A program made the translations under genes and the position numbers. A model generated the notes under the pieces. It made no database searches. It was not told the DNA's origin and saw nothing but the letters and a program-made list of their open reading frames with translations. 10,931 nucleotides of DNA from Gammaproteobacteria bacterium (GTDB taxonomy: Bacteria > Pseudomonadota > Gammaproteobacteria > DSM-19610): the NCBI GenBank assembly GCA_030618475.1, contig JAUXDG010000076.1, forward strand, positions 1-10,931. The letters run 5' to 3'. How positions within the stretch are numbered: position 1 is the first letter of the stretch; every line of letters begins with the position of its first letter. This document shows positions 1 through 5,728 of this stretch, one piece after another.

Positions 1-183
1 GCGGTGAATTTCTTTATCCAGCAGGAGGACGGCAGCAGTAAGCTGGCCGGTGCCGAGTACTACGAATTTTTTACACTGCTAATGCTGGTGACGGCAATCT
101 TGTTCGTGCCGGTGGCACGATTCTATAAGGGGGATACCTACCTGCACGAAGAGCTGTCGGAGCCGATGCCGGGCAGGGAATGA
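1..183 (+). CDS. C-terminal fragment of an MFS transporter, probably POT/PTR peptide symporter family
   Basis: The open frame from base 1 ends at TGA 181-183 and gives 60 residues, so the start lies outside the window. One clear hydrophobic segment is visible (FFTLLMLVTAILFVPVA). It follows a short polar loop ending GAEYYEFF and precedes a charged cytoplasmic tail beginning RFYKGDTYLHEE. From memory of the family, a last helix preceded by an aromatic YYxFF and followed by a YKGxTY tail is typical of proton-coupled di/tripeptide (POT/PTR2) transporters in gammaproteobacteria. The membrane location is seen in the sequence. The substrate is inferred from this weak C-terminal resemblance, and another MFS family remains possible. 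Confidence 0.6.
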   Translation, partial: AVNFFIQQEDGSSKLAGAEYYEFFTLLMLVTAILFVPVARFYKGDTYLHEELSEPMPGRE

Positions 184-257
184 TCGCGGTCAGGGGACCG
201 CTCCACCGGTTTAACCAGCGGCTTTTGGAGTGCCCCCTGTAGGAGCGGGTCCCCTGA
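184..257. repeat. Pair of inverted REP-like hairpins between the transporter tail and slyD
   Basis: The left unit is a perfect hairpin: GCGGTC (186-191), loop AGGG, GACCGC (196-201). Its reverse complement reads ggagcggtcccctgaccgc. The right unit at 242-257 reads ggagcgggtcccctga, so the two units are near-identical copies in opposite orientation, with arms 190-204 and 242-257 differing by one inserted G. The right copy is preceded by GTAG (239-242), the foot tetranucleotide typical of REP elements mobilised by RAYT transposases. The 37-nt spacer contains no gene. The pair lies between convergent genes, where it could slow transcription or protect mRNA ends, but there is no T-tract to mark it as an intrinsic terminator. 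Confidence 0.6.
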
Positions 258-287
258 GTGCGATGAATTTCCTGGGATTAACGCCCG

Positions 288-773
288 TCAGTCGTGATGA
301 TGCCCGCCGGGACCGTGCACGTGTCCGTGTTCGATTTCTTCCTGCGCGGCATCGCGAACCTCGATAACTTCAACGGCGAAATTCAGATGGACACCGGCCA
401 GCGGATGATTGCCGTCAACGGTGACCACGTCATCCTCGACGCTGGTGACGTTAACAACAATCGTTTCACCGTTTGGACCCTGCGCATGAAACTGCATGCC
501 CGGTTCTATTTCAGCGTCCTCGGGGAACATCTCTTTCGGTACACGCTGGGTTTTTGTATCATCCCGTTCACCATAGCCTTCCTGCGGCGATACGGAGACA
601 TTCATCTCGTCGCCCGCTTTTTTGCCATGCAGCGCATTTTCCAGGCCGGGAATAATGTTATTGGCGCCGTGCAGATAGGCAAAGCTGCTGTCAGTGGATT
701 GATCAATGACGTTGCCGTCGTTATCGGTCAGGGTGTAATTGAGGATGACGACCTTTTGGGATTCTACGTGCAT
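288..773 (-). CDS. slyD: FKBP-type peptidyl-prolyl cis-trans isomerase, SlyD-like
   Basis: This is a cytoplasmic prolyl isomerase and folding chaperone. In E. coli, SlyD also binds Ni2+ and helps hydrogenase maturation. The 161 residues show the SlyD plan. The FKBP part is split: residues about 1-70 (IIPGLENAL at 40-48, EGYGER at 65-70) and about 125-140. An insert-in-flap chaperone domain lies between (about 72-122), followed by NHPLAG (122-127). The tail is His-rich (HGHVHGPGGHHH at 149-160). Unlike the E. coli protein there is no cysteine anywhere, so metal binding would rely on six tail histidines. The start is supported by AAGGGAG a few bases upstream of the ATG. The gene is monocistronic and diverges from the P-loop NTPase gene. 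No hydrogenase gene is nearby, so a folding role is the safer reading. Confidence 0.95.
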   Translation of the reverse strand: MHVESQKVVILNYTLTDNDGNVIDQSTDSSFAYLHGANNIIPGLENALHGKKAGDEMNVSVSPQEGYGERDDTKTQRVPKEMFPEDAEIEPGMQFHAQGPNGETIVVNVTSVEDDVVTVDGNHPLAGVHLNFAVEVIEVRDAAQEEIEHGHVHGPGGHHHD

Positions 774-938
774 AACGCTCCCTTGAACCGCGTATGGTGA
801 GTTTCGGTTTGTGGTAAAGGCCGCGCACCATACAGCAAAACAGCTGTCAATGGAAATGAGTCTGCCTGGTGCAGCTATTCCAGCTTTGTCGTAAATGCTG
901 CATAATCAACCGCTTTCCGACCACTTGGAGTATCGGCA

Positions 939-1787
939 GTGAAGTTCAGCATCGAGCAATTCCGGGCCTGGGAAAACAAGAAGGTGACATTGCTCGGTAT
1001 GTCCGGGGTCGGCAAGACCTATCTCTCGACATTGCTGTGCGGTCATAACTGGTTCCATTATTCAGGCGATTACCGTATTGGTACCCGTTATCTGGATGAG
1101 CCGATTCTGGATATTATTAAGCAGCAGGCCATGCAGGTAGCGTTTTTACATGACCTGCTAAGGCGCGACTGGATCTATATCCGCAATAATATCAAGGTCG
1201 ACGACCTGGGGCCGGTGTTGAGTTTTGTCGGCAAGCTGGGTGATCCGGAGCAGGGTGGTGTCGCACTGGAAGACTTCGTACACCGCCAGGCGCAGTACCG
1301 GGAAGCCGAGATTGCCGCAATGCACGATGTGCCGGAATTTATCCGCAAATCACAGGAGATTTACGGTTACCAGCATTTTGTGAATGACGTGGGCGGCAGC
1401 CTTTGTGAACTGGATGATCCATCAGTGATCGATCTGCTGGTGACGCACACGCTGATTCTCTATATCCAGGTCACCGATAAGGAAGAAGAGCAGAAGCTGA
1501 TCGAAAGGGCACAGAGTGATCCAAAGCCTTTGTACTACCGCCCGGATTTTCTCAAGCAACAACTCGACATTTACCTGGAGGAAAACGCTATGAGCTATGC
1601 AGCGGAAATGGAGCCGGACGAATTCACGCGCTGGATATTTCCGCGTTTGTTCCATTCGCGCATCCCACGTTACGAGGCGATTGCAGAACCGCATGGCTAT
1701 ACAGTGACGTCGCGGGAAGTCTCCGAAGTTCGCGATGAAGCAGATTTTCTCCAACTGCTTGAAACCGTGATATCCCGCACCGCTTAG
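939..1787 (+). CDS. Uncharacterised P-loop NTPase located upstream of metA
   Basis: This is a soluble protein of 282 residues with a clear Walker A motif, GMSGVGKT (residues 20-27), right after a short beta-strand (KKVTLLG). About 120 residues later comes a hydrophobic run with DVGG (150-153), which fits a DxxG/Walker B-like element. A second strand, THTLILYIQVTD (169-180), resembles the position of a base-recognition or sensor strand. No helicase, ABC signature or AAA+ arginine-finger motif was recognised. The layout is compatible with a small-molecule kinase or a GTPase-like fold. Translation starts at GTG 939, with TTGGAG at 925-930 as ribosome binding site. The metA start lies 14 nt after its stop, so the two are probably cotranscribed. 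The substrate and role are unknown, and any link to methionine synthesis comes from position only. Confidence 0.85.
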   Translation: MKFSIEQFRAWENKKVTLLGMSGVGKTYLSTLLCGHNWFHYSGDYRIGTRYLDEPILDIIKQQAMQVAFLHDLLRRDWIYIRNNIKVDDLGPVLSFVGKLGDPEQGGVALEDFVHRQAQYREAEIAAMHDVPEFIRKSQEIYGYQHFVNDVGGSLCELDDPSVIDLLVTHTLILYIQVTDKEEEQKLIERAQSDPKPLYYRPDFLKQQLDIYLEENAMSYAAEMEPDEFTRWIFPRLFHSRIPRYEAIAEPHGYTVTSREVSEVRDEADFLQLLETVISRTA

Positions 1788-1801
1788 TCTGGAGTATCCG
1801 C

Positions 1802-2875
1802 ATGCCGCTGGTCGCTCATAACAAGTTGCCGACGTTCGAACGCCTGCGTGCCGAAGGCACCAGCGTATTGCCACCGGGTCGTGCATCACAACAGGATATT
1901 CGTGAGCTGCACGTTGGTTTGCTGAACATGATGCCGGATGCAGCCCTGGCGGCGACCGAACGACAGTTTTTCCGCCTGGTCGGTGAGAGTAACCCGATCG
2001 CACAGTTTTATGTGCATCCTTTTACCTTGCCCGAGCTGGAGCGCGGGCCCGAGGCACAAGCGCATATCGATGAATATTACGAACCGTTCGACAGGATTCG
2101 CGAACAGGGGCTGGATGCCCTGATTGTCACCGGTGCGAATGTCATCGGACCTGAACTGGCCGGCCAGCCATTCTGGGAACCGCTGATTGCTGTCATCGAC
2201 TGGGCGATGGACAATGTGACATCGACCTTGTGTTCCTGTCTGGCTACGCACGCCATGTTGCAGTTCCGCTATGGTAAAAAGCGCGTTCCCCAGCCGCACA
2301 AGATCTGGGGTGTCTTTCCTCACCGCGTGCTCGATAAGTCGCATCCACTTGTCAATGACGTGAATACACGTTTCGATGTACCGCATTCGCGCTGGAATGC
2401 AGTGACACGCCAACAGTTCGAAGCAGCCGGTTTGCATGTGCTGGTGGATAACAAAGATATGGGTGTGCATCTGGCAACCAGTGCTGACGGCTTGCGCGTG
2501 GTATTTTTTCAGGGCCACCCCGAGTACGACACTATTTCCCTGTTAAAGGAATACAAACGTGAAGTCATGCTGTATGCCAATAGAAAGCGGGATGACTATC
2601 CTCCGTTTCCCGCCAATTATTTCCATACCCGAGAAAAAGCCCTGCTCAACGAATACCGTGGACGTATTGAAGCGGCGCTGGCTGACGGGTCCAAGCTGCC
2701 GGAATTTCCGGAACGACTGATCGAAGGGCGACTCGATAACACCTGGCATGATACGGCCGAGGCCGTGGTCGGTAACTGGATGGGGCTGGTGTATCAGATA
2801 ACCCACAGGGATCGCCGTCTTCCATTTATGCAGGGTATCAATCCGGACGACCCATTGGGCTTGTACGGAAGCTGA
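1802..2875 (+). CDS. metA: Homoserine O-acyltransferase, MetA family (divergent)
   Basis: It catalyses acyl transfer from an acyl-CoA (succinyl- or acetyl-CoA) to the hydroxyl of homoserine, the first committed step of methionine synthesis in the cytoplasm. The 357 residues have the MetA class-I-glutaminase-like fold. By alignment from memory with E. coli MetA, the catalytic Cys is C146 in TSTLCSCLATHA, and the His/Glu partners are H239 and E241 in QGHPEYD. Other shared blocks are LIVTGAN (107-113), PHSRW (194-198) and NYF (272-274). It is longer than E. coli MetA (309 aa). It has MPDAALAATE where E. coli has MPKKIETE, and Ile115 at the Gly/Glu position tied to succinyl versus acetyl choice, so the acyl donor cannot be read off. 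TGGAG sits 7 nt before the ATG. yjbQ follows after 8 nt. Confidence 0.88.
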   Translation: MPLVAHNKLPTFERLRAEGTSVLPPGRASQQDIRELHVGLLNMMPDAALAATERQFFRLVGESNPIAQFYVHPFTLPELERGPEAQAHIDEYYEPFDRIREQGLDALIVTGANVIGPELAGQPFWEPLIAVIDWAMDNVTSTLCSCLATHAMLQFRYGKKRVPQPHKIWGVFPHRVLDKSHPLVNDVNTRFDVPHSRWNAVTRQQFEAAGLHVLVDNKDMGVHLATSADGLRVVFFQGHPEYDTISLLKEYKREVMLYANRKRDDYPPFPANYFHTREKALLNEYRGRIEAALADGSKLPEFPERLIEGRLDNTWHDTAEAVVGNWMGLVYQITHRDRRLPFMQGINPDDPLGLYGS

Positions 2876-2883
2876 GCGACGCC

Positions 2884-3315
2884 ATGCGCGAAATCATCCA
2901 CCTGGAGACAGCTAGCCGCGAGACGCTGGTCGATATCACTGATCAGGTGCGGGCAGTTGTGGGGCGCAGTGGTATCCATGATGGTCTGGTATCCGTGTAC
3001 GCCCAGGGCGCGACTGCCGCCATCATGATCCAGGAAAACTGGGATGAAAGTGTGCAGACCGATGTGGTGAATTTCCTTGCCAGGCTGATACCCAAAGGCG
3101 TCTGGTTACACGATGCGCAGGATGGCAATGGTGATTCCCATCTCAAGTCGGGACTGGTCGGGCCGTCGGAAACCATTCCGCTGATCGATGGCCAGTTGGG
3201 TCTTTCAAGCTGGCAGAACATTTTCTTTTGCGAGTTCGACGGACCCAGACAGGACCGCAAGGTTGTCTGTACGGTAATGGCAGACGAACTCTCCGGTAGC
3301 CATCGTGATGCCTAA
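2884..3315 (+). CDS. YjbQ/UPF0047 family protein (secondary thiamine-phosphate synthase-like)
   Basis: This is a 143-residue protein of the UPF0047 family, of which E. coli YjbQ has weak thiamine-phosphate synthase activity; the true role of the family is not settled. Family motifs are present: WLHDAQDGNGDSHLKSG (74-90, with H76, D84 and H86), LVGPSETIPLIDGQLGLS (91-108), WQNIFFCEFDGPR (110-122). The motif that usually reads HTTA reads QGATAA here (41-46), so its histidine is missing. Three terminal residues follow a short polar tail. The ATG lies 8 nt after the metA stop, and a GGAAGC sequence inside the metA end may serve as ribosome binding site, which suggests translational coupling. No thiamine gene is nearby. 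Confidence 0.88.
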   Translation: MREIIHLETASRETLVDITDQVRAVVGRSGIHDGLVSVYAQGATAAIMIQENWDESVQTDVVNFLARLIPKGVWLHDAQDGNGDSHLKSGLVGPSETIPLIDGQLGLSSWQNIFFCEFDGPRQDRKVVCTVMADELSGSHRDA

Positions 3316-3330
3316 CGCCCCCGAACGAAA

Positions 3331-4560
3331 ATGATGTTTCCGCTCAACACTGACCGGCAAGCACGAAACCGCGGAAGAAAATCACTGTTCTTGCCGGTAC
3401 TGGTGTGGCTGGCCTGTCTGTCCACCCACGCTGCACAACTGCCCGTGCATACTCAACAGCTGACAGTCGGTGACGAGATCTGGAATCTGCAGGTGCCGTC
3501 AGGCATGCAACTGGAGTTATTGACTACCGACCTGGAAACGCCGCGTCTGATGACCTTTCTGCCCAATGGCGACCTGCTGATCGGTTCGAAATCCGGCAAT
3601 GTCTACCGGCTGGCGCCGCCCTACCGCGAGCCGCAGGTGCTGGTCAATCTGCCGGACTATCCGCACAGTCTGGCCTATCGGGACGGAGAACTGTTTATAG
3701 CCCAGACCGACGGACTATACCGCACAGCGTATCGCCCGGGCCAACGGCGCATCGACCGGAACGAGCTGGAACTGGTCGCGCCACTGCCCGCCGGTGGCGG
3801 TCATTCCAGCCGCAGCGTGGCCGTGGGCCCGGATCAACGTGTGTATGTCTCCCTCGGTATCAGCGGAAACTGCAGTAACGAGTACCTTGATGAAAGCTAT
3901 CCCATCGAGGACAGGCGCGGTGGCGTGCTGGTGCTCGACGAGTCCGGCCCCCGGGTCCGCTTCAAACCCTTTGCCAGCGGCTTGCGCAACCCGGTGGGAT
4001 TCGACTGGCATCCGGAAAGTGGCGACCTGTATGCCAGCAACAACGGTCCTGACCACCTGGGCTTAGATCAGCCAGCTGAATACTTTTCGCGCCTGACACC
4101 CGGCTCCTTTCACGGTATGCCCTGGTACCAGTTCGATGGCCGGCAGATCGGCCGCGACAACTGTATCGAGGTAAAACCGCCACGGCGTACTTCGCACGTC
4201 ACGGTTCCGGTAGCTACTTTTCCGGCCCGCAATGCACCCATGGGTGTAGGCTTTGTGCCCAGCGGCGCGCTCGATCCCCGCTTCGAACACAACGCCATCG
4301 TCGCCTTCAGGGGGTCCTGGGGAACCCGGCCAGGCGGCGGCTTGGGTGGTGATCCTGCCAGCCGGCGCCCGCCACGGCTCATGATGGTACGCTTCGAGGA
4401 AGGAAAAGCAGCGGAGGTAATGGATGTTATCCAGGGCTTTCAGCGCGCGGACGGCACGCGACTGGCACGGTTGGTTGGTGTCGCGATCGGTCCCGATGGT
4501 GCTCTCTATTTTACCAGTGATTCGATTACCGAAGGGCTTTTCCGGCTTTCACCCCGCTAA
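3331..4560 (+). CDS. Exported glucose/sorbosone dehydrogenase-like beta-propeller (PQQ sugar dehydrogenase family)
   Basis: This is a 409-residue protein with a positively charged N-terminus (RNRGRK), a hydrophobic core (LFLPVLVWLACLSTHA, 19-34) and a likely signal-peptidase site after STHA, so it is probably periplasmic. It could also be a lipoprotein, because WLACLS resembles a weak lipobox. The body carries blade repeats such as LMTFLPNGDLLIGSKSGNVY and VAIGPDGALYFTSDS. It also carries the signatures of soluble PQQ-dependent aldose dehydrogenases: GGGHSSR (155-161, H158 aligned with the catalytic His), GLRNPVGFDW (217-226) and NNGPDHLG (237-244). The expected reaction is quinone-dependent oxidation of a sugar or sugar-like aldehyde, but many family members have unknown substrates and no PQQ synthesis genes are in view. 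The start lies 15 nt after yjbQ, has a tandem ATG and no strong ribosome binding site. Confidence 0.85.
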   Translation: MMFPLNTDRQARNRGRKSLFLPVLVWLACLSTHAAQLPVHTQQLTVGDEIWNLQVPSGMQLELLTTDLETPRLMTFLPNGDLLIGSKSGNVYRLAPPYREPQVLVNLPDYPHSLAYRDGELFIAQTDGLYRTAYRPGQRRIDRNELELVAPLPAGGGHSSRSVAVGPDQRVYVSLGISGNCSNEYLDESYPIEDRRGGVLVLDESGPRVRFKPFASGLRNPVGFDWHPESGDLYASNNGPDHLGLDQPAEYFSRLTPGSFHGMPWYQFDGRQIGRDNCIEVKPPRRTSHVTVPVATFPARNAPMGVGFVPSGALDPRFEHNAIVAFRGSWGTRPGGGLGGDPASRRPPRLMMVRFEEGKAAEVMDVIQGFQRADGTRLARLVGVAIGPDGALYFTSDSITEGLFRLSPR

Positions 4561-4577
4561 AAGAAAGTGGCAAGATT

Positions 4578-4603
4578 GTAGGGTCGAATTTATTCGACCG
4601 GTC
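4578..4603 (+). repeat. REP-like hairpin with GTAG foot
   Basis: GTAG (4578-4581) is followed at once by a perfect 7-bp stem: GGTCGAA (4582-4588), loop TTTA, TTCGACC (4593-4599). The palindrome GACCGGTC (4596-4603) overlaps its right arm. It lies 18 nt after the beta-propeller gene. The GTAG foot plus a short perfect stem is the usual form of RAYT-mobilised REP elements. The sequence differs from the pair near 184-257, so two REP families seem to be present. There is no T-tract, so it is not a standard terminator, although it may stabilise the 3' end of the upstream transcript. Confidence 0.55.
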
Positions 4604-4711
4604 ACGTTGCAACTCAATCTGTCATCCAGATACAGTGGATGGCGATCAGGGGAAGAGCCAAAATAATGGGACATATGAGAGAATAATCTGTATGGCATGG
4701 CAAATAAACAC

Positions 4712-4717
4712 GGAGGA
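4712..4717 (+). promoter_or_regulatory. Ribosome binding site GGAGGA that selects the ATG at 4721
   Basis: GGAGGA at 4712-4717 is a strong Shine-Dalgarno match with only a short spacer before ATG 4721. An in-frame upstream ATG at 4697 has no comparable site and would translate through this sequence, so the downstream start is preferred. Confidence 0.6.
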
Positions 4718-4720
4718 ATT

Positions 4721-4921
4721 ATGGATCCTGAGAAAATAATGAATGGTATTTCAAAAGAAATAGTTACTGCATTGAAAGCAATGGAAAAAGTAAAAACACC
4801 AGAAGAGAAGCGGATGTACAGTGAAACAGTAAAAAACTTATGCGATTCACTAGGAGTATTTCTTAATTTGTTAAGTGATATGGCACCATATGATGACGAA
4901 GAGGAGCCAATCCCATTCTAA
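4721..4921 (+). CDS. Small AT-rich orphan ORF, hypothetical acidic-tailed protein
   Basis: It encodes 66 residues and is not recognised. The protein is mostly predicted helix (EKIMNGISKEIVTALKAMEK, then KRMYSETVKNLCDSLGVFLNLL) and ends in an acidic, proline-containing tail (DDEEEPIPF). It has one cysteine and no signal peptide or membrane span. A real gene is supported by the strong ribosome binding site, the amphipathic helical pattern and the sensible stop. Codons are plainly AT-rich (AAA, GAA, TTA, ATA), unlike the GC-rich genes on both sides, which suggests acquisition from another source. It follows the REP-like element and sits alone, with about 125 nt to the next gene. A toxin/antitoxin or regulator role cannot be argued from the sequence. 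Confidence 0.6.
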   Translation: MDPEKIMNGISKEIVTALKAMEKVKTPEEKRMYSETVKNLCDSLGVFLNLLSDMAPYDDEEEPIPF

Positions 4922-5046
4922 TGAAAAATCACATAGCCCTGCAAATCAGCGACAGTCAAACCGGACAAAATAGTTGACGCGAGACAAGTGATCCAAAACG
5001 TTATATCGTTCTTCTAGCCACAGTGTTTTAAACGTTGGTACATTTA

Positions 5047-5406
5047 ATGAACAGGTCAATGAAATCGGCCCTGCTGTCAGCTTTTATATTTCCCGGCGTT
5101 GGGCATGTTTACTTAAAGAGGTATATTTCCGCTGCCTTATTAGCGGGCACTGCTTTTATAGCGCTTTATTTTGTGATTTCTACTGCGGTGGAGCGGGCTC
5201 TGCAAATAGTTGATAAAATTCAGAGTGGCGAAATTCAACCAGATGTAGCTGTAATTACGGAATTAGTAGCAAAGCAACCAATAGGCACAGAGGCTCAACT
5301 GATAAATATCGCTACGACTGTTTTTATCATTACCTGGCTAATTGGTATTGCCGACGCTTATAGAGTGGGTCGTTTACAAGACGGCGGCGCGCCAGCAGAT
5401 GGGTAA
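5047..5406 (+). CDS. Small membrane protein, hypothetical
   Basis: It encodes 119 residues from ATG 5047. A TTG at 5035 and an ATG at 5059 are alternatives; none has a strong ribosome binding site. Two or three membrane segments are visible: a short amphipathic N-terminus with SALLSAFIFPGVGHVYLKRY, a span YISAALLAGTAFIALYFVIS, and a span INIATTVFIITWLIGIADAY near the C-terminus. A polar loop of about 40 residues (VERALQ to PIGTEA) joins the last two. The FPGxGHxYLKRY motif resembles the PG-x-G-xxY element in TM2-like and related small membrane proteins, but I do not assign a family. Base composition is more AT-rich than the flanking core genes. Function unknown. Confidence 0.65.
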   Translation: MNRSMKSALLSAFIFPGVGHVYLKRYISAALLAGTAFIALYFVISTAVERALQIVDKIQSGEIQPDVAVITELVAKQPIGTEAQLINIATTVFIITWLIGIADAYRVGRLQDGGAPADG

Positions 5407-5503
5407 TAGATCAACAGCAAGCGTTGGCCATTAACCTGTCCATGTGATCGCATTCTGGTCATTGCGACTCGCTGGGAAAAATTATGGCGGGAGGGCTTGC
5501 TCT
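5407..5503. other. Non-coding stretch between the membrane protein gene and the MITE
   Basis: No convincing ORF, hairpin terminator or promoter was found here. Together with the MITE and its right flank it makes up a gene-free stretch of about 320 nt from 5407 to 5728. Confidence 0.5.
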
Positions 5504-5687
5504 TACTAAGGAGTACAGAAGTTGGTCGGCATAAGTTTTCTGGACACGCTGTGAATACATCCCTGTACGCTCGACGGCCGCGTCCCTCGGCAATTGCTCC
5601 TGCATTGCCCTACCTTCGCCCGTCCATGGGCTCGTGCGGCCGACGGTCCCTCAAGCTTATGTCGACCAACTTCTGCACTCCTTAGTA
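5504..5687. mobile_element. MITE-like non-autonomous element with 32-bp terminal inverted repeats
   Basis: The left arm 5504-5535 and the right arm 5656-5687 are inverted repeats matching at 30 of 32 positions; the mismatches are at 5515/5676 and 5529/5662. Arms begin TACTAAGGAGT at the outer edge. If the outermost TA on each side (5504-5505 and 5686-5687) is a target duplication, the element proper is 5506-5685, 180 bp, as expected for an IS630/Tc1-mariner-type MITE. The roughly 120-bp interior has no sensible ORF. It is GC-rich and carries two partly complementary blocks (around 5573-5582 and 5637-5647) and two copies of GTCCCTC, so the RNA would form a long hairpin. No transposase is present, so movement would need one in trans. 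The family assignment is an inference from the TA ends. Confidence 0.75.
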
Positions 5688-5691
5688 TAAT
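5661..5691 (+). promoter_or_regulatory. Candidate promoter with TATAAT at the right MITE junction
   Basis: TATAAT at 5686-5691 is a perfect -10 hexamer. It straddles the end of the right inverted repeat: TA belongs to the element or its target duplication and TAAT to the flank. GTCGAC (5661-5666) lies 19 nt upstream and is only a poor -35 match. The box is 38 nt upstream of the 52-aa gene at 5729, a normal distance. Confidence 0.4.
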
Positions 5692-5728
5692 TTGTTAAAA
5701 CTTCAAATCTACTTGAATAGGATCGAAA

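Noticed and set aside
294..800. 168-aa plus-strand ORF opposite slyD
   Set aside because: It is the antisense shadow of slyD, which has clear family motifs and a ribosome binding site.
845..850. Perfect TTGACA on the minus strand as a -35 box for slyD
   Set aside because: The only -10-like hexamer nearby (TATGGT, + strand 827-832) is 12 nt away, too close; no box at 16-18 nt was found.
878..906. TTCCAG-17-CATAAT as a promoter for the P-loop/metA genes
   Set aside because: The -35 is poor and the -10 imperfect; too weak to list as a feature, although a promoter must lie in 774-938.
774..938. MetJ operator or SAM riboswitch upstream of the metA cluster
   Set aside because: No tandem AGACGTCT-like met boxes and no riboswitch-like paired core could be seen.
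4424..4666. 80-aa ORF overlapping the end of the beta-propeller gene
   Set aside because: It is out of frame with a recognised protein, runs through the REP-like hairpin and has no ribosome binding site.
4974..5007. TTGACG...TATATC as a promoter for the membrane protein gene
   Set aside because: The spacing is 22 nt, outside the usual range.
4690..5500. Possible integron gene cassettes (small AT-rich orphan genes separated by about 100-nt spacers)
   Set aside because: No GTTRRRY/RYYYAAC attC pair with a palindromic spacer was found in 4922-5046 or 5407-5503, and no integrase is present.
5497..5685. 62-aa ORF inside the MITE
   Set aside because: It reads through both inverted repeats, has no ribosome binding site and has no protein-like pattern.
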